DNA of 53,156 nt. It comes from a virus. The DNA lies in IMG/VR virus record IMGVR_UViG_3300035701_000044, positions 1 through 53,156 of that record; one strand, written 5' to 3'. The position numbers and the translations under genes were made by a program. This document shows, piece by piece, positions 30,193-38,860 of this stretch (position 1 is its first letter; the number at the start of each line of letters is the position of its first letter). A model generated the notes under the pieces. It was given only the letters and a program-made list of their open reading frames with translations. It ran no database searches and was not told the origin of the DNA.

Positions 30193-30654
30193 TCAATCTC
30201 CAAACGCTTTCGGGTATAGCTTCTTGGCGGTCAAGTAACCGCCGCCGCCTAGAGCACCGAGTCCGCCCACGGTGGCGTAGGGGGCGAGTGACTTCAGCAG
30301 CTCTCTCTTGGTCGCTTCATAGGGGGTCTTCTGCAGCGCTGGCTCCAGCATTTTGATGGCTTCGAAGAGCTTTTCCTTTTTCGCAGTACCCTCAGCGACA
30401 CCGCGCACGTGGCTGAGGGCCGATTCGACAAGACTTCTATCGATTGGTCCAGCGGACGTTGTTCCTGCCTTGGCTGCTTCGGGTAACTTTGCCAGGGCCG
30501 TTCGCACTTTGGCGCCGGTGAAGAAGTCCTTGAGGTGTGAACCGGCACGCTGCCCCAAGTGCTTAGCACCTTCCCACGCTGGGCCGGCTTCCTTGACCAG
30601 GCCGACTTCAGCCAGGGCCATCTGCACACCGAAGTTGTAGGCCTCGTGAGCCAT
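30193..30654 (-). CDS. tagged protein between sheath and tube genes
   Basis: 153 residues. Tag YNFGVQMALAEVGLVKEA at residues 6-23. A Lys/Ala-rich helical domain follows (about 30-120), and near the C-terminus a Gly-rich hydrophobic segment (VGGLGALGGGGYLTAKKLYP). The gene is inserted between sheath and putative tube genes, so tagged proteins are produced with tail genes as well as with head genes. No recognised domain outside the tag. Confidence 0.7.
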   Translation of the reverse strand: MAHEAYNFGVQMALAEVGLVKEAGPAWEGAKHLGQRAGSHLKDFFTGAKVRTALAKLPEAAKAGTTSAGPIDRSLVESALSHVRGVAEGTAKKEKLFEAIKMLEPALQKTPYEATKRELLKSLAPYATVGGLGALGGGGYLTAKKLYPKAFGD

Positions 30655-30664
30655 CCGCGGTCCT

Positions 30665-33559
30665 CTAAGCCTTCAGGTGCAGGCCAATCTTGTTGAGGAC
30701 GTTCGGCATGTCGATTTCCATGTAGACTTCGACCATGTCGGACTCGGTCTGTTCGACGAGGCCGATGACGGCGTCGAGCAGTGGGGGACCGATCTTCGCG
30801 AACGAGCGCGCCCGAAGGAACTTCGACCGGCTTTCCAGTGAGGCTACGATGCTCGTGATGGTTTCCGGCATGATGTTGTACCGGCCCAGGAACTCCTGGA
30901 GGACGACCTTGTAGGAGTTGGCGATGTAGTCGAAGTTCTTGACGTGCATCAGCTCGCCGAACTCGTAGGCGCTGACGTCGGTGGTGACTTCGTGAATGGT
31001 GTACGGCAAGCTGGACTCACCGTCCTGCACGAACACGTACCATCCGCCGTTGCGCAGGGCGGTCAGCTGGTCGTCGTTGAAGTAGAAGTTCGAGTTGAAC
31101 AGCTGCGCGATGCCGCCGATGCCGATGTAGGTGAAGCCCTGCTGGGAGGGCAATCCGGCGACGAGGCCGCCTACGGCGCAGGCCAGGTACTGGCCCTTCT
31201 GGTGGCTGCGGACGCCGGTCAGGTTGTTCATGATCTCGGTCGGCAGCAGCACCTCGTTCGGCCACACCATGACACAGCGCATGTTCTTCACGCTGGTCGT
31301 GATGGTGTTGAGCTCCGTGACCTGAGCGGCCTTGTCCAGGGTGATGGCGATGCGGTAGTGGCAGTTCCCCGAGAAGCCCGCGATGAAGGCGTTCGGCCCC
31401 AGTTCTTCGAGCGTCTCGAGATCTGCCCCCAGCAATTCGTTGCTGATGACGGTGTCGATGGGCCAAGCGGTCTTGGCGGTGTCCCACAGGGTCGGATCGG
31501 TGTTCGCCGGGTATGGGATCTCGATGAGCTCACCCGGTAGAACGGTGGTGAGGAACGTGGCGGTGTTGTCCCGCAGCCGGGTTAGCCGCTTGCGGGTGGT
31601 AATGCCTGCAACGCCGTGCGCTGCCTTCATGTGGAAGACGGCGACGTTTGTGATGTCGGACCCGGGGTCCACGAGCTTGTAGGTGCCATCGTAGGCCACG
31701 GTGATGCTGTTGACGTCGGCGGCAGTGACGACCCACATGCCGCGACTGGCAGTTGTGCCGTCCGTCGAAGGTGTGACGACTGCGAGGTCGCCCACAGCGA
31801 CGCCGGCGAACGCAGCGGCCTTGGTGAGGGTGTGGTCATTCGTCCAGGTGGCGCTAGTGACGCCAACCACGGGGCGGTAGACCCTGACGTTCATGGAGCC
31901 AGAGTTGGCATCGGCACCGTAGGCCAGGTTGATCTTCACCGAATCGGCGGTCTTCGACAGTACCAGGAAGCCGTCGTTGTGTGCCGCCGTTGCGCCGCCG
32001 GTTACCTGGGCGACGTCTCCTGCCTGAACGGTTGAAAACGCGCCGCTGCCGGCCTTCGTGATGGTCGTGGAGGCTCCGGCGTCGCTGCTGGTCCAGTTGC
32101 AGGCGTCGGCCGACGCCACGACGGTTCCACCTTCGGCTTGCAGGATGGCTTCGCGAATGAAGTAGTCGCAGCGCTCGGCACCGGAGGTGGCTCCGGCGAA
32201 TACGGCGGAGGTGCGCAGGCGCTTTTCGCCCATGGCGCCCAACAGAGCCTTGGCGGCGTACGCCGGGGTCTGTTCCGTGAAGAGGTTCTTGCCGTTGGCG
32301 GCGGTCAGGATTGCCGGGGTGCCGTCGGCATGCGTGATGTCGAGCAGATGGCTTGAGCCGATGCCCTTGGTCACGAATTCGGCGCTGGCGTGCGGGTCGA
32401 CGAAGACGTCGATGCCGTCAGTCGGGCCTGCTTCGGTGGAGCCCACCAGACTCGGCGGAGCCGAGCTCTTCTCGGAGGGCAGGATGTCGTAGGAGCCGAT
32501 GACGATGCGGAACTTCGACTTCGCGGGATCGGCGAAAGCGACGCAGTGAGTCTTCCACAGGGCGATGACGCTGACCCAGTCGGCGCCGCTGAGCGAATCG
32601 GTCAGCGGTACGAGGGCGTAGATGTCCTCGCGGGTGGTCATCCGGTCCCGGGCGCTGGTCTGCCCTGCCAGGGTGTCGGCTCCGACGCCGAAGACCTGAA
32701 TCGGAGTGTTGGTGTTCGCAAACGTGGTCTGGGCGCCTACAGCGAGCGGATTCCGCTCGTCGACGGTGCCCAGAAGCGCCTCGATGGCGTCGGTGTTGTC
32801 GAGGACCTTCACATCCTGCAGGTCGGTCCGCAGTTCACGGTAGCCGATATACATCTGGGCGTAGTTCACCTTCCAGGTGAGGCTCTCGTACGCCAGGACG
32901 ACGGATGTCGGTGTGGTGTTGAGGTTGATGACGTTGCCCACTACGGTGACGTAGGTGGCCATGTCGATACGCTGGTCGGACAGCGCGTGCTCCACGCGCC
33001 ACCGGATGGTGCCAACGCCAAGGTCGTCAGCGGTTTTGTTGGTGCTGGTGAGTTCGAGGGTTGTGGCGCCAGTCGGTGTGGTCTTGACGTACTTCACCAC
33101 GGTCTTGGACAGGTCGGCCTTGGTGAGCACGATGCGATCGCCGGCCTTCACTTTTTTGTTGACGAAGTCTCCGCTAGCCGAGGTGAACTCGTTGGTATCG
33201 AGCACCATGGCGCCGTCTGCTCCGTATTGGAGCTCGATCAGGACTTCGTTGAAAACGAAGTCGACGCTGTTTTCATCCAGGATTCCGCCCGCGGTGTGCC
33301 CGGGAGGGGTGCTCCAGGTCTTGAAGGTGATTCCCGCGTCTGGGCGCCCAGAACTCGTTCCGGTGGTGCCGCAGGGTGCGTCTTTGGTCAGACCGGTCTT
33401 GGTGAACTCACCCCCAGCGATGTCGGCGATGTCAGCCGGGTAGTCCTCGATGTGGTAGCATGGACCGACCAGGCAGCAGTTGAGGTCCGGGACTGCCGGG
33501 GCCACAACGACTTTGGCGAATTCCTGGTAAACGTACACGATGGGGCGAACGAATGGCAT
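30665..33559 (-). CDS. tail sheath protein, very large
   Basis: 964 residues, against 659 for T4 gp18. N-terminal 30 residues and the YRELRTDL/ADWVSVIALW regions fit the sheath core. Residues about 465-640 carry two or three repeated beta domains (CNWTSSDAGASTTITKAGSG, then TNDHTLTKAAAFAGVAVGDL) that look like surface insertions. The C-terminus (YKVVLQEFLGRYN, then IMPETITSIVASLES and a final DMVEVYMEIDMPNVLNKIGL) is the conserved sheath C-domain. Contracts to drive the tube into the host. Preceded by a late promoter. Confidence 0.8.
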   Translation of the reverse strand: MPFVRPIVYVYQEFAKVVVAPAVPDLNCCLVGPCYHIEDYPADIADIAGGEFTKTGLTKDAPCGTTGTSSGRPDAGITFKTWSTPPGHTAGGILDENSVDFVFNEVLIELQYGADGAMVLDTNEFTSASGDFVNKKVKAGDRIVLTKADLSKTVVKYVKTTPTGATTLELTSTNKTADDLGVGTIRWRVEHALSDQRIDMATYVTVVGNVINLNTTPTSVVLAYESLTWKVNYAQMYIGYRELRTDLQDVKVLDNTDAIEALLGTVDERNPLAVGAQTTFANTNTPIQVFGVGADTLAGQTSARDRMTTREDIYALVPLTDSLSGADWVSVIALWKTHCVAFADPAKSKFRIVIGSYDILPSEKSSAPPSLVGSTEAGPTDGIDVFVDPHASAEFVTKGIGSSHLLDITHADGTPAILTAANGKNLFTEQTPAYAAKALLGAMGEKRLRTSAVFAGATSGAERCDYFIREAILQAEGGTVVASADACNWTSSDAGASTTITKAGSGAFSTVQAGDVAQVTGGATAAHNDGFLVLSKTADSVKINLAYGADANSGSMNVRVYRPVVGVTSATWTNDHTLTKAAAFAGVAVGDLAVVTPSTDGTTASRGMWVVTAADVNSITVAYDGTYKLVDPGSDITNVAVFHMKAAHGVAGITTRKRLTRLRDNTATFLTTVLPGELIEIPYPANTDPTLWDTAKTAWPIDTVISNELLGADLETLEELGPNAFIAGFSGNCHYRIAITLDKAAQVTELNTITTSVKNMRCVMVWPNEVLLPTEIMNNLTGVRSHQKGQYLACAVGGLVAGLPSQQGFTYIGIGGIAQLFNSNFYFNDDQLTALRNGGWYVFVQDGESSLPYTIHEVTTDVSAYEFGELMHVKNFDYIANSYKVVLQEFLGRYNIMPETITSIVASLESRSKFLRARSFAKIGPPLLDAVIGLVEQTESDMVEVYMEIDMPNVLNKIGLHLKA

Positions 33560-33658
33560 GAGCGTTCTCCTTTAGGCAGATTCACACCCAACCAAGGTGT
33601 TGGAAGTTGCAGCGGTTACAGCCATTTTTTTCCTTGGCGACGTGGCATCTTGTCCATA

Positions 33659-33687
33659 ATAGTAGGCCAAATCCACTTACCTCACAA
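33659..33687 (-). promoter_or_regulatory. promoter TTGNNN-N17-TACTAT upstream of the sheath
   Basis: On the minus strand: TTGTGA, 17 bases ending CC, TACTAT, T. The expected leader to the sheath start is about 90 bases and contains a possible 17-codon leader peptide (33572-33625). Confidence 0.75.
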
Positions 33688-33691
33688 GCAG

Positions 33692-34363
33692 TTATCGGGG
33701 CAGCTCCGTGTGTAACGTGATGTCCCGGAAGTACTTTTCGGGGTCCGTTTTGTCGCCGATCTTTAGCAAAATGTCGCGCAGCATAGTGGCGATGGGCCGA
33801 GTTACCCAACGGTTTTCGTACTGAACTCGGAACATCACCGGCGACGTCCAGAGCTTGGTGTCCTTGTCGAAAGGTGTTGTTCTGTTCAGGACAATCGGGG
33901 TCATGCTCCGGAAGCTGAACACGGCCTGGATTTCGTCCGAGGACATCTGCAGAAAGTCCTGCACCAAGCTCCCCAGAATCATGCTTTCGCCGCGGGTCGT
34001 GGAGGTGCATTCGAGCATCATGTCGGTTTCGCCAATGCCGTAGTAGAGCTGCAAGCGCACGTTCTGGTAAACCGGCATCTGGTCCCGATCGCCGATGGAA
34101 ACTTGCTGGTAGATGTTCTGGTCGCGGTCTACCCAGATTCCTGGGCGAACGTTGCGGCTTTCTAGGTTTTCGTTCCAGCCACTTTCGATGAAGAGCCCAG
34201 TGTCCTTGAGGCTTGGAACCCAATGCCATTTCAGGGGCGGGTCGCTCGGGGTCGCGGGAGAGAATCGTTCACGCAGAATGGCAACGAAGACGCCGATGAT
34301 GACCAGCGACGTTGAAAAGTGAACGTTGGGGTTCGCAGAGTCTACAGGTTTCGGTATCGTCAC
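33692..34363 (-). CDS. neck/tail-completion-type protein
   Basis: 223 residues from GTG 34363, directly after the previous stop. A hydrophobic start (STSLVIIGVFVAILRERF) is followed by a mixed domain with PGIWVDRDQNIYQQVSIG and a long YENRWVTRPIATMLRDILLKI end. Position between connector-type genes and the sheath fits a tail-terminator or neck protein (gp15 role in T4). I cannot confirm the fold by eye. Its stop is upstream of the sheath promoter. Confidence 0.45.
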   Translation of the reverse strand: MTIPKPVDSANPNVHFSTSLVIIGVFVAILRERFSPATPSDPPLKWHWVPSLKDTGLFIESGWNENLESRNVRPGIWVDRDQNIYQQVSIGDRDQMPVYQNVRLQLYYGIGETDMMLECTSTTRGESMILGSLVQDFLQMSSDEIQAVFSFRSMTPIVLNRTTPFDKDTKLWTSPVMFRVQYENRWVTRPIATMLRDILLKIGDKTDPEKYFRDITLHTELPR

Positions 34364-34837
34364 CTAGTACTCCGGGTAGAAATTGTCGAGCCCCATGGCA
34401 CCGCGCATTCGGTTATCTGGCGTCATCCCATAGATTTCCGGAAGCAACCCCAGCGACGTTTCGCTCTCTGCCTGGTCGGCAATAGGTTGGGCTGCGGCTG
34501 ATCTGTGCTTGGCCGGGGCCTCTCGATTCAGCCACTTGGGCACTTGCGCGCCGGCGTACCCACCAACTCCTCCCCCAGCCAAACTGCCCAGCAGGGTACC
34601 GATGAGCTGGCCACGCTCGATCTTTTGTGGGTCGACTCCGCCGAAGAACCCCTTGTCGGAGAACGTTTCAGCAGCCCGGCCCCCGAGGTATTTACCAAGT
34701 AAACCTCCGCCGGCAGAACCAGCAAGGCCTCCGCCGATTCCTGATAGGCGTTGGGCCGCTGCCATTTGCTGGGGGGTTAGCCCCTCTTCTTCTTCGTAGG
34801 CCCGCTTCACTCCCAATTGAAATGCGACTTTCAGCAT
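34364..34837 (-). CDS. tagged glycine-zipper membrane-type protein
   Basis: 157 residues from ATG 34837 (GAGGAG upstream). The N-terminus VAFQLGVKRAYEEEEGLT is a diverged form of the tag in which acidic residues replace the usual AL.EAG. Two strong glycine-zipper segments follow: GIGGGLAGSAGGGLLGKYLG (about residues 32-51) and LIGTLLGSLAGGGVGGYAGA (about 73-92). The C-terminal half is polar. Contains one palindromic TTTACNNNGTAAA site. Confidence 0.7.
   Translation of the reverse strand: MLKVAFQLGVKRAYEEEEGLTPQQMAAAQRLSGIGGGLAGSAGGGLLGKYLGGRAAETFSDKGFFGGVDPQKIERGQLIGTLLGSLAGGGVGGYAGAQVPKWLNREAPAKHRSAAAQPIADQAESETSLGLLPEIYGMTPDNRMRGAMGLDNFYPEY
34691..34703. repeat. TTTACNNNGTAAA palindrome, site in the 34364 gene
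   Basis: Exact match (spacer CAA), in coding sequence; minus strand reads GGTTTACTTGGTAAA, very like the endolysin site. Confidence 0.6.
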
Positions 34838-34849
34838 GGTCGGCTCCTC

Positions 34850-35752
34850 TCACAGGGTCACTGGTATTTCGTATTCAATGGCTTGGCGCTCTAGCTCCGA
34901 AGCTGTCACTGTTTGATGCACAGTGACGGTCTTCAAGGATGTGTAGTAACGCTGCTTCACTAAAAATCGGTGATTGCGCGCCCGTTCAATGAGGAGGTCT
35001 CCCTCGTCAATTCGAGGAAAATCCAAGAACTCAATTCGCCGGATTCTGACGTCGTCTTTGGTCTGTGGGCTGAGGTCCGTTTGGATCTGGCTGGCGTGTT
35101 GCGATCCGCCCAGTATTGCCACGGGAGTGAAATAGCCTCCGGTCCAAGATGTTCCGTAGCAAACGGGGCAACGTGACCGGGTGACCTCGCGGGTTGCCGG
35201 GTCGTAGCAGTCTGGGCAGCGTACCCCGAAGTGACGGCGCTTCAGCAGCCAGAAGTCCATACCTGCTAGGCGGCGCAGCCGAACGTACTCATCCCGAAGT
35301 ATCTTCCGGCGGAGGAGCCGCAGGCGCCCAGGCTGTTTGTCGCGAGGCCGAACGCTCTCTCCCGTCAGGGGGTCAGGTTCGAATTGTGCGGGGTCGAGAA
35401 CCTGAAAGCCCATGACCGGGCGGGGTCCGATGGCTTCGGTTTCGGCTTGGCCGTCCAGGTTTGTGATGGCAGAGTAGATGGCGTTCAACACCCCACTTGG
35501 GGGGGTAACGCGGATGCGGTAGTAGATGTCACGGGCGAGCGAGAGGTCATTTGCCTCTTCCTGGTCCAACGGGTCGCTGTAGAGATACGTGTCGGCCAAG
35601 TTGGCAACGATGGTTGCCCACGGGCCACCTGGGGAACCGGAGCGTTCAACGTCGAAGTGGAAGACACCGCTTTCAGTGACCTCGTCGAGGTCCCACTGAA
35701 TTTGAACCCGCTTGGGAAACCAAGGGGTAACGCTGGTGATGAGCGCTTTCAA
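34850..35752 (-). CDS. baseplate/neck protein with FnIII-like domain and zinc ribbon
   Basis: 300 residues, ATGA-coupled to the preceding gene. Residues 1-105 are a fibronectin-III-type beta sandwich (VQIQWDLDEVTESGVFHFDV, then YYRIRVTPPS). Residues about 175-205 hold CPDC and CPVC 17 residues apart, a zinc ribbon, followed by GTSWTGGYFTPVAI. The combination of such a ribbon with a beta C-domain is known from uncharacterised virion proteins of large phages, probably at the baseplate or neck. Confidence 0.6.
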   Translation of the reverse strand: MKALITSVTPWFPKRVQIQWDLDEVTESGVFHFDVERSGSPGGPWATIVANLADTYLYSDPLDQEEANDLSLARDIYYRIRVTPPSGVLNAIYSAITNLDGQAETEAIGPRPVMGFQVLDPAQFEPDPLTGESVRPRDKQPGRLRLLRRKILRDEYVRLRRLAGMDFWLLKRRHFGVRCPDCYDPATREVTRSRCPVCYGTSWTGGYFTPVAILGGSQHASQIQTDLSPQTKDDVRIRRIEFLDFPRIDEGDLLIERARNHRFLVKQRYYTSLKTVTVHQTVTASELERQAIEYEIPVTL

Positions 35753-35970
35753 TCATCCTCATCCCGGCCTAGAGCATCCAGGAGCGAAATGTTGTTCGCA
35801 TAGGCGGTCTTCATGAGCTTGTCACGTTCAACTGCCGGAGCCCTGGACCACCACTGCTGAAATTCGATACCAGCATCGGTGGCTGGGATGTCGAAGCTGG
35901 CCGCTTCCTTCAGCATCATCTCATCCCGGAGACGCGGAGGGATGCCGATGCGAATGAGAACCTTAGGCAT
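35749..35970 (-). CDS. small structural-region protein
   Basis: 73 residues. Starts with a beta strand (PKVLIRIGIPP), then helices (DEMMLKEAASFDIPATDAG, ERDKLMKTAYANN). Acidic C-terminus (GRDEDD). Overlaps its downstream neighbour by ATGA and its upstream one by eight bases. Function unknown; size and place fit a head-tail joining accessory. Confidence 0.6.
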   Translation of the reverse strand: MPKVLIRIGIPPRLRDEMMLKEAASFDIPATDAGIEFQQWWSRAPAVERDKLMKTAYANNISLLDALGRDEDD

Positions 35971-36148
35971 GGGAACCTCCCGGGGGTTCTGCCGCTCCCG
36001 AGGTTGGGGACTTCGGCTTCAGCGAACCCAGGTCTCCCTTTGCTTTGGAGGCCATGGGGTTGGGTAATGGCTTGGGTAGCCGCATGTCAACTGCTTCTTT
36101 TCGTAGCCGAGTTGCCAGCTCTCGCAATTTTTGGCTCAGGGGGGACAT
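35963..36148 (-). CDS. small helical/Pro-rich protein
   Basis: 61 residues. The N-terminal helix (LSQKLRELATRLRKEAVDM) ends in the LRKEA form of the h-x-K-x-A motif; the rest is Pro/Ser/Gly-rich. Overlaps the next gene by eight bases. Possibly a short relative of the tagged proteins, without the FxxGV core. Confidence 0.55.
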   Translation of the reverse strand: MSPLSQKLRELATRLRKEAVDMRLPKPLPNPMASKAKGDLGSLKPKSPTSGAAEPPGGSHA

Positions 36149-36157
36149 CCGGGGCTC

Positions 36158-36898
36158 CTAATATGCGTAGCGTGCAGTCGGAAATTGACGGTATGCGGAA
36201 GCAACAGCCGGGGCGGCAACCCCTGCGGCTTGTGCTTCGGGGGAAACGCCCCCACCTAGAAGTGAGCTGGCCGCTCCTTCTCCTTTGGCGCCACCAATGA
36301 AGCCGGCTGCCGCCAGAGGAACTCCTCCGGCGGCGTACATGCCAAAGCGCTTAGCAGATTCACCCATCGTACCTGGTCCACTTTTGGCGTACTGCATGAT
36401 CCCGCCAAGTGTCGAATGGGCCTTATCTTGCTTCGCAAAAGAACCCAGGCGCTTTGCGAAGTCCGGAGCGTGGGATCCCAACCACTTTCTTCGGGACGCG
36501 ACCCCCATCAGACCGCGGGTTCCTTCGATGCTCCCACGGAACGCCAAGCCACCGGCAGCGCCACCCAGGGCTCCCCGAGCGTAGCGTTCGTACCACGGGT
36601 CTTCTCCGCCGGCCAGGGCGTTCATTGCTCCACCGGTGCCAGCACCAAACAAGGTGTCGCGCAGGTAGCTCTTGGCACCCTTGGGTACGCTAGCTACGAG
36701 TGCGTCGTGCCACGGACCGCCACCGTATGTTCCCATGCGCCCGGCACTGAGGGCTTTCCCAAGAACGCCCTGCCCTTTGTTCCGGGCGTTGCCAATATAC
36801 TTGAGGAAATTGGGGACGGCAGTCTTTTCGAGTCCAGCATCTCGGCTGGCTCGTATCACGCCGAGCACGAAAGCCTGCTTGAGAAGCTCCTCGTTCAT
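36158..36898 (-). CDS. tagged protein with Gly-rich regions
   Basis: 246 residues from ATG 36898, four bases into the upstream gene (ATGA-type overlap). The tag LKQAFVLGVIRASRDAGLEKTA spans about residues 5-26 (abridged) and resembles the protein starting at 7369. A Gly/Arg-rich basic region follows, then AGTGGAMNAL, a long helical part, and a hydrophobic Gly/Ala stretch (MYAAGGVPLAAAGFIGGAK) near residue 200. Function unknown. Confidence 0.7.
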   Translation of the reverse strand: MNEELLKQAFVLGVIRASRDAGLEKTAVPNFLKYIGNARNKGQGVLGKALSAGRMGTYGGGPWHDALVASVPKGAKSYLRDTLFGAGTGGAMNALAGGEDPWYERYARGALGGAAGGLAFRGSIEGTRGLMGVASRRKWLGSHAPDFAKRLGSFAKQDKAHSTLGGIMQYAKSGPGTMGESAKRFGMYAAGGVPLAAAGFIGGAKGEGAASSLLGGGVSPEAQAAGVAAPAVASAYRQFPTARYAY

Positions 36899-37344
36899 CG
36901 GCGGCTCCGTGCTCCGGGGTAGATGTACCGGTACCCTGAGGACAAGCTGTCGTACCCAGACTCCATGTTGAGTTGCTGCTTGAACTTCTGAGCCGTAGCC
37001 TTCCACTCGGCTTTCAGGTTCTGCCCCAGTTGGGAATACTGCGCGTGCTTGTCGTCGATTCCAATGTTCTGGATATCGCCGTCTTGGTAAGTGGCCATGT
37101 TGCGGAGCTGCAGGATGGATTCGCTCATCATCAAGTGAGCCGCGGTTCCCAGGAGGAGAATCCAGTCGTTGGGGAAGCCCTCGCCGGTGTAGCTGCTGAT
37201 GGGGGTCATCGCGTTGAACTCGGCTAGCGCGAACATCATGGCGTCAGAGATGTCTTCTTCCGTGAACTGGACTTCGGCCAGCAGGATATTGTTGTCGGCA
37301 AAATCGCGTAGGAATCTACTGACCTGCCCAGACGTGATGGACAC
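36895..37344 (-). CDS. head-tail connector/neck protein
   Basis: 149 residues. Starts SGQVSRFLRDFADNNILLAEVQFTEED (abridged), then LLGTAAHLMMSESILQLRN, YQDGDIQNIGIDDK and a Lys-rich helical end. This pattern (RFLRD...NN.LL...F, lqlRN, DDK..Y) is one I associate with short, helical connector or neck proteins located downstream of the capsid gene in large phages. Role inferred from position and pattern. Confidence 0.55.
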   Translation of the reverse strand: MSITSGQVSRFLRDFADNNILLAEVQFTEEDISDAMMFALAEFNAMTPISSYTGEGFPNDWILLLGTAAHLMMSESILQLRNMATYQDGDIQNIGIDDKHAQYSQLGQNLKAEWKATAQKFKQQLNMESGYDSLSSGYRYIYPGARSRR

Positions 37345-37448
37345 GGCTCACCTCGCTTGAACTGAAGTGACAGAGGGTGGTCGACGGGTCAGGTCGCGTA
37401 GTTGAACGTTTTCCCAAATGTCGACCATGCCGGAAGCACCACGCGCTC

Positions 37449-37895
37449 CTAGTGCCGACCACGACGCCGGGGGCGGTCCTCATGCTCGGAAGGCCCCTCT
37501 TCGGGCTTCTCTTCCGGCTTCTCTTCCGGCTTTTCCGGAGGCGGAGGGGGTGCCTCGGTATTCATCGCTTCGATCGGCGCTGCCGGGGATATGGCATCTG
37601 CCGCAGCTTTGGCCACACTCGCTGCCTTGTCGGCCTCTTTCGTGGCCTTCACGGCGATGGTGGCCCTGACGTCGGCAATGCCTCTGAGGGCAACGGCGTC
37701 GCGCTTCGCCGCTTCCTCGAGGGGCAGGACGCTGATCTTCCCGAGTTGGGCGAAGCGCTTCACATCTGGGAGCTCCGCGACCGAATCGGAGATCTGGCGC
37801 CGGTCCTTCTGCCCCGGCGAGCCCTTGGGATGCAACTCCAGACGACCGTTGTTGAGAATGACGGTCGTCTGGGTTTCGTTGAATGCAATCTTCAT
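37449..37895 (-). CDS. capsid-region protein with Pro/Glu/Lys repeat tail
   Basis: 148 residues from ATG 37895; the next gene after the major capsid gene. The N-terminal 60 residues form a small beta domain (KIAFNETQTTVILNNGRLEL). The central helix is Ala/Lys-rich, and the C-terminal 45 residues have PPPPPEKPEEKPEEKPEEGP, an acidic low-complexity run, then RRRGRH. Could be a head-completion or minor head protein. Confidence 0.55.
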   Translation of the reverse strand: MKIAFNETQTTVILNNGRLELHPKGSPGQKDRRQISDSVAELPDVKRFAQLGKISVLPLEEAAKRDAVALRGIADVRATIAVKATKEADKAASVAKAAADAISPAAPIEAMNTEAPPPPPEKPEEKPEEKPEEGPSEHEDRPRRRGRH

Positions 37896-37905
37896 CACTC
37901 ACCCC

Positions 37906-38805
37906 TTAGACCAAGGTGACGCGGGTGATGGCGGCGGTGTTTCCGATACCGATGCCCGGAGCGCTGTAGCTCCAGAACTCGATCATGTCGGCTTCCTGCT
38001 TGATGAACAGGGTCGCATCCTGCAGGAGGTAGAAGTTGCCGAGGAAGTTCTCCGGCCCGAACACCCAGAACTCGTCGTTCTGCACGATGTCGTTCTTGAT
38101 GGTGGTGATGACCGGGAAGCCCCACAGCTTCTCCTCTTCTTCGATACCCTGGTCGTAGTGCCGGCTGGCCACTTCACCGATGGTGGTGAAGGGGATGTTC
38201 AGCAGGTCGTAGTAGAGCTCTTTGGTCATCAAGAGCTTCCCGATGGGGATCTTCCGGGCGATCTGCTTCTGCAGGGCGGTGACGATGTTGCTGCTGCCCA
38301 GGGGGCCACCGAGGGTCAGGTCCTGGTTCGGCTTGCCGGCGACGCAGGCGACGCAAGTCTCGTAGAACTTGCTGTCTTCCTGGTCCGCCATGTCCTTCAC
38401 CGAGTTGTCGCTCAGGATCTTCCGGATGTCGTTCTGGTAGGTCATGAGCTCGAACTTGCTCTTGTTGAAGCGCTGGCTTTCGACCTTGCCGAAGTAGACG
38501 GCGTAGCGCGGCCCGCTGAACCAGGTCCGGTCGCCGGTGCCCTTGAAGGTCACGAACGTGGCGACGGAGTCGGGCTCCTTCTCCACGATCTTCTTCGGGA
38601 GGTCGGTGTCCTCAGAGCGGTCGATCTCATCGTCCGCCAGGACGAGTGGGGTCAGGATCTCGCGTGCGAACGAGGTCTGACGGAGCTTGGAACGGATGAA
38701 CGCAGAACCCTCGGTCTGGGCTTCCTTCACCCGGCCCTCCTCGATCTTCCGGAGGAAGTTCGAGTTGATGAACTGCGCGGACACCTGCGAGGTTTCGGTT
38801 CTCAT
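37906..38805 (-). CDS. major capsid protein (HK97 fold)
   Basis: 299 residues, AAGGAGA ahead of ATG 38805. The pattern ADDEIDRSEDTDLPKKIVEK, KVESQRFNKSKFELMTYQND, IRKILSDNSVKDM and a C-terminal region with FGPENFLGNFYLL matches major capsid proteins of large contractile phages: an N-arm, E-loop, P-domain and A-domain in order. Length is typical for the mature-size class. It would form the shell with the tandem decoration-like proteins encoded immediately before it in transcription order. Confidence 0.75.
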   Translation of the reverse strand: MRTETSQVSAQFINSNFLRKIEEGRVKEAQTEGSAFIRSKLRQTSFAREILTPLVLADDEIDRSEDTDLPKKIVEKEPDSVATFVTFKGTGDRTWFSGPRYAVYFGKVESQRFNKSKFELMTYQNDIRKILSDNSVKDMADQEDSKFYETCVACVAGKPNQDLTLGGPLGSSNIVTALQKQIARKIPIGKLLMTKELYYDLLNIPFTTIGEVASRHYDQGIEEEEKLWGFPVITTIKNDIVQNDEFWVFGPENFLGNFYLLQDATLFIKQEADMIEFWSYSAPGIGIGNTAAITRVTLV

Positions 38806-38860
38806 TGCGAATTCTCCTTGAGAGTAAGCGTTTTAGCTTTCCTGTTTCTGTTGGGACTGC

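Noticed and set aside
32390-33715. 441-codon open frame on the plus strand
   Set aside because: Antisense to the conserved sheath gene; no ribosome site or recognisable protein.
37348-37428. 26-codon frame in the 104-bp gap between the 37449 gene and the connector gene
   Set aside because: No convincing ribosome site and no coupling; the gap otherwise holds nothing I can name.
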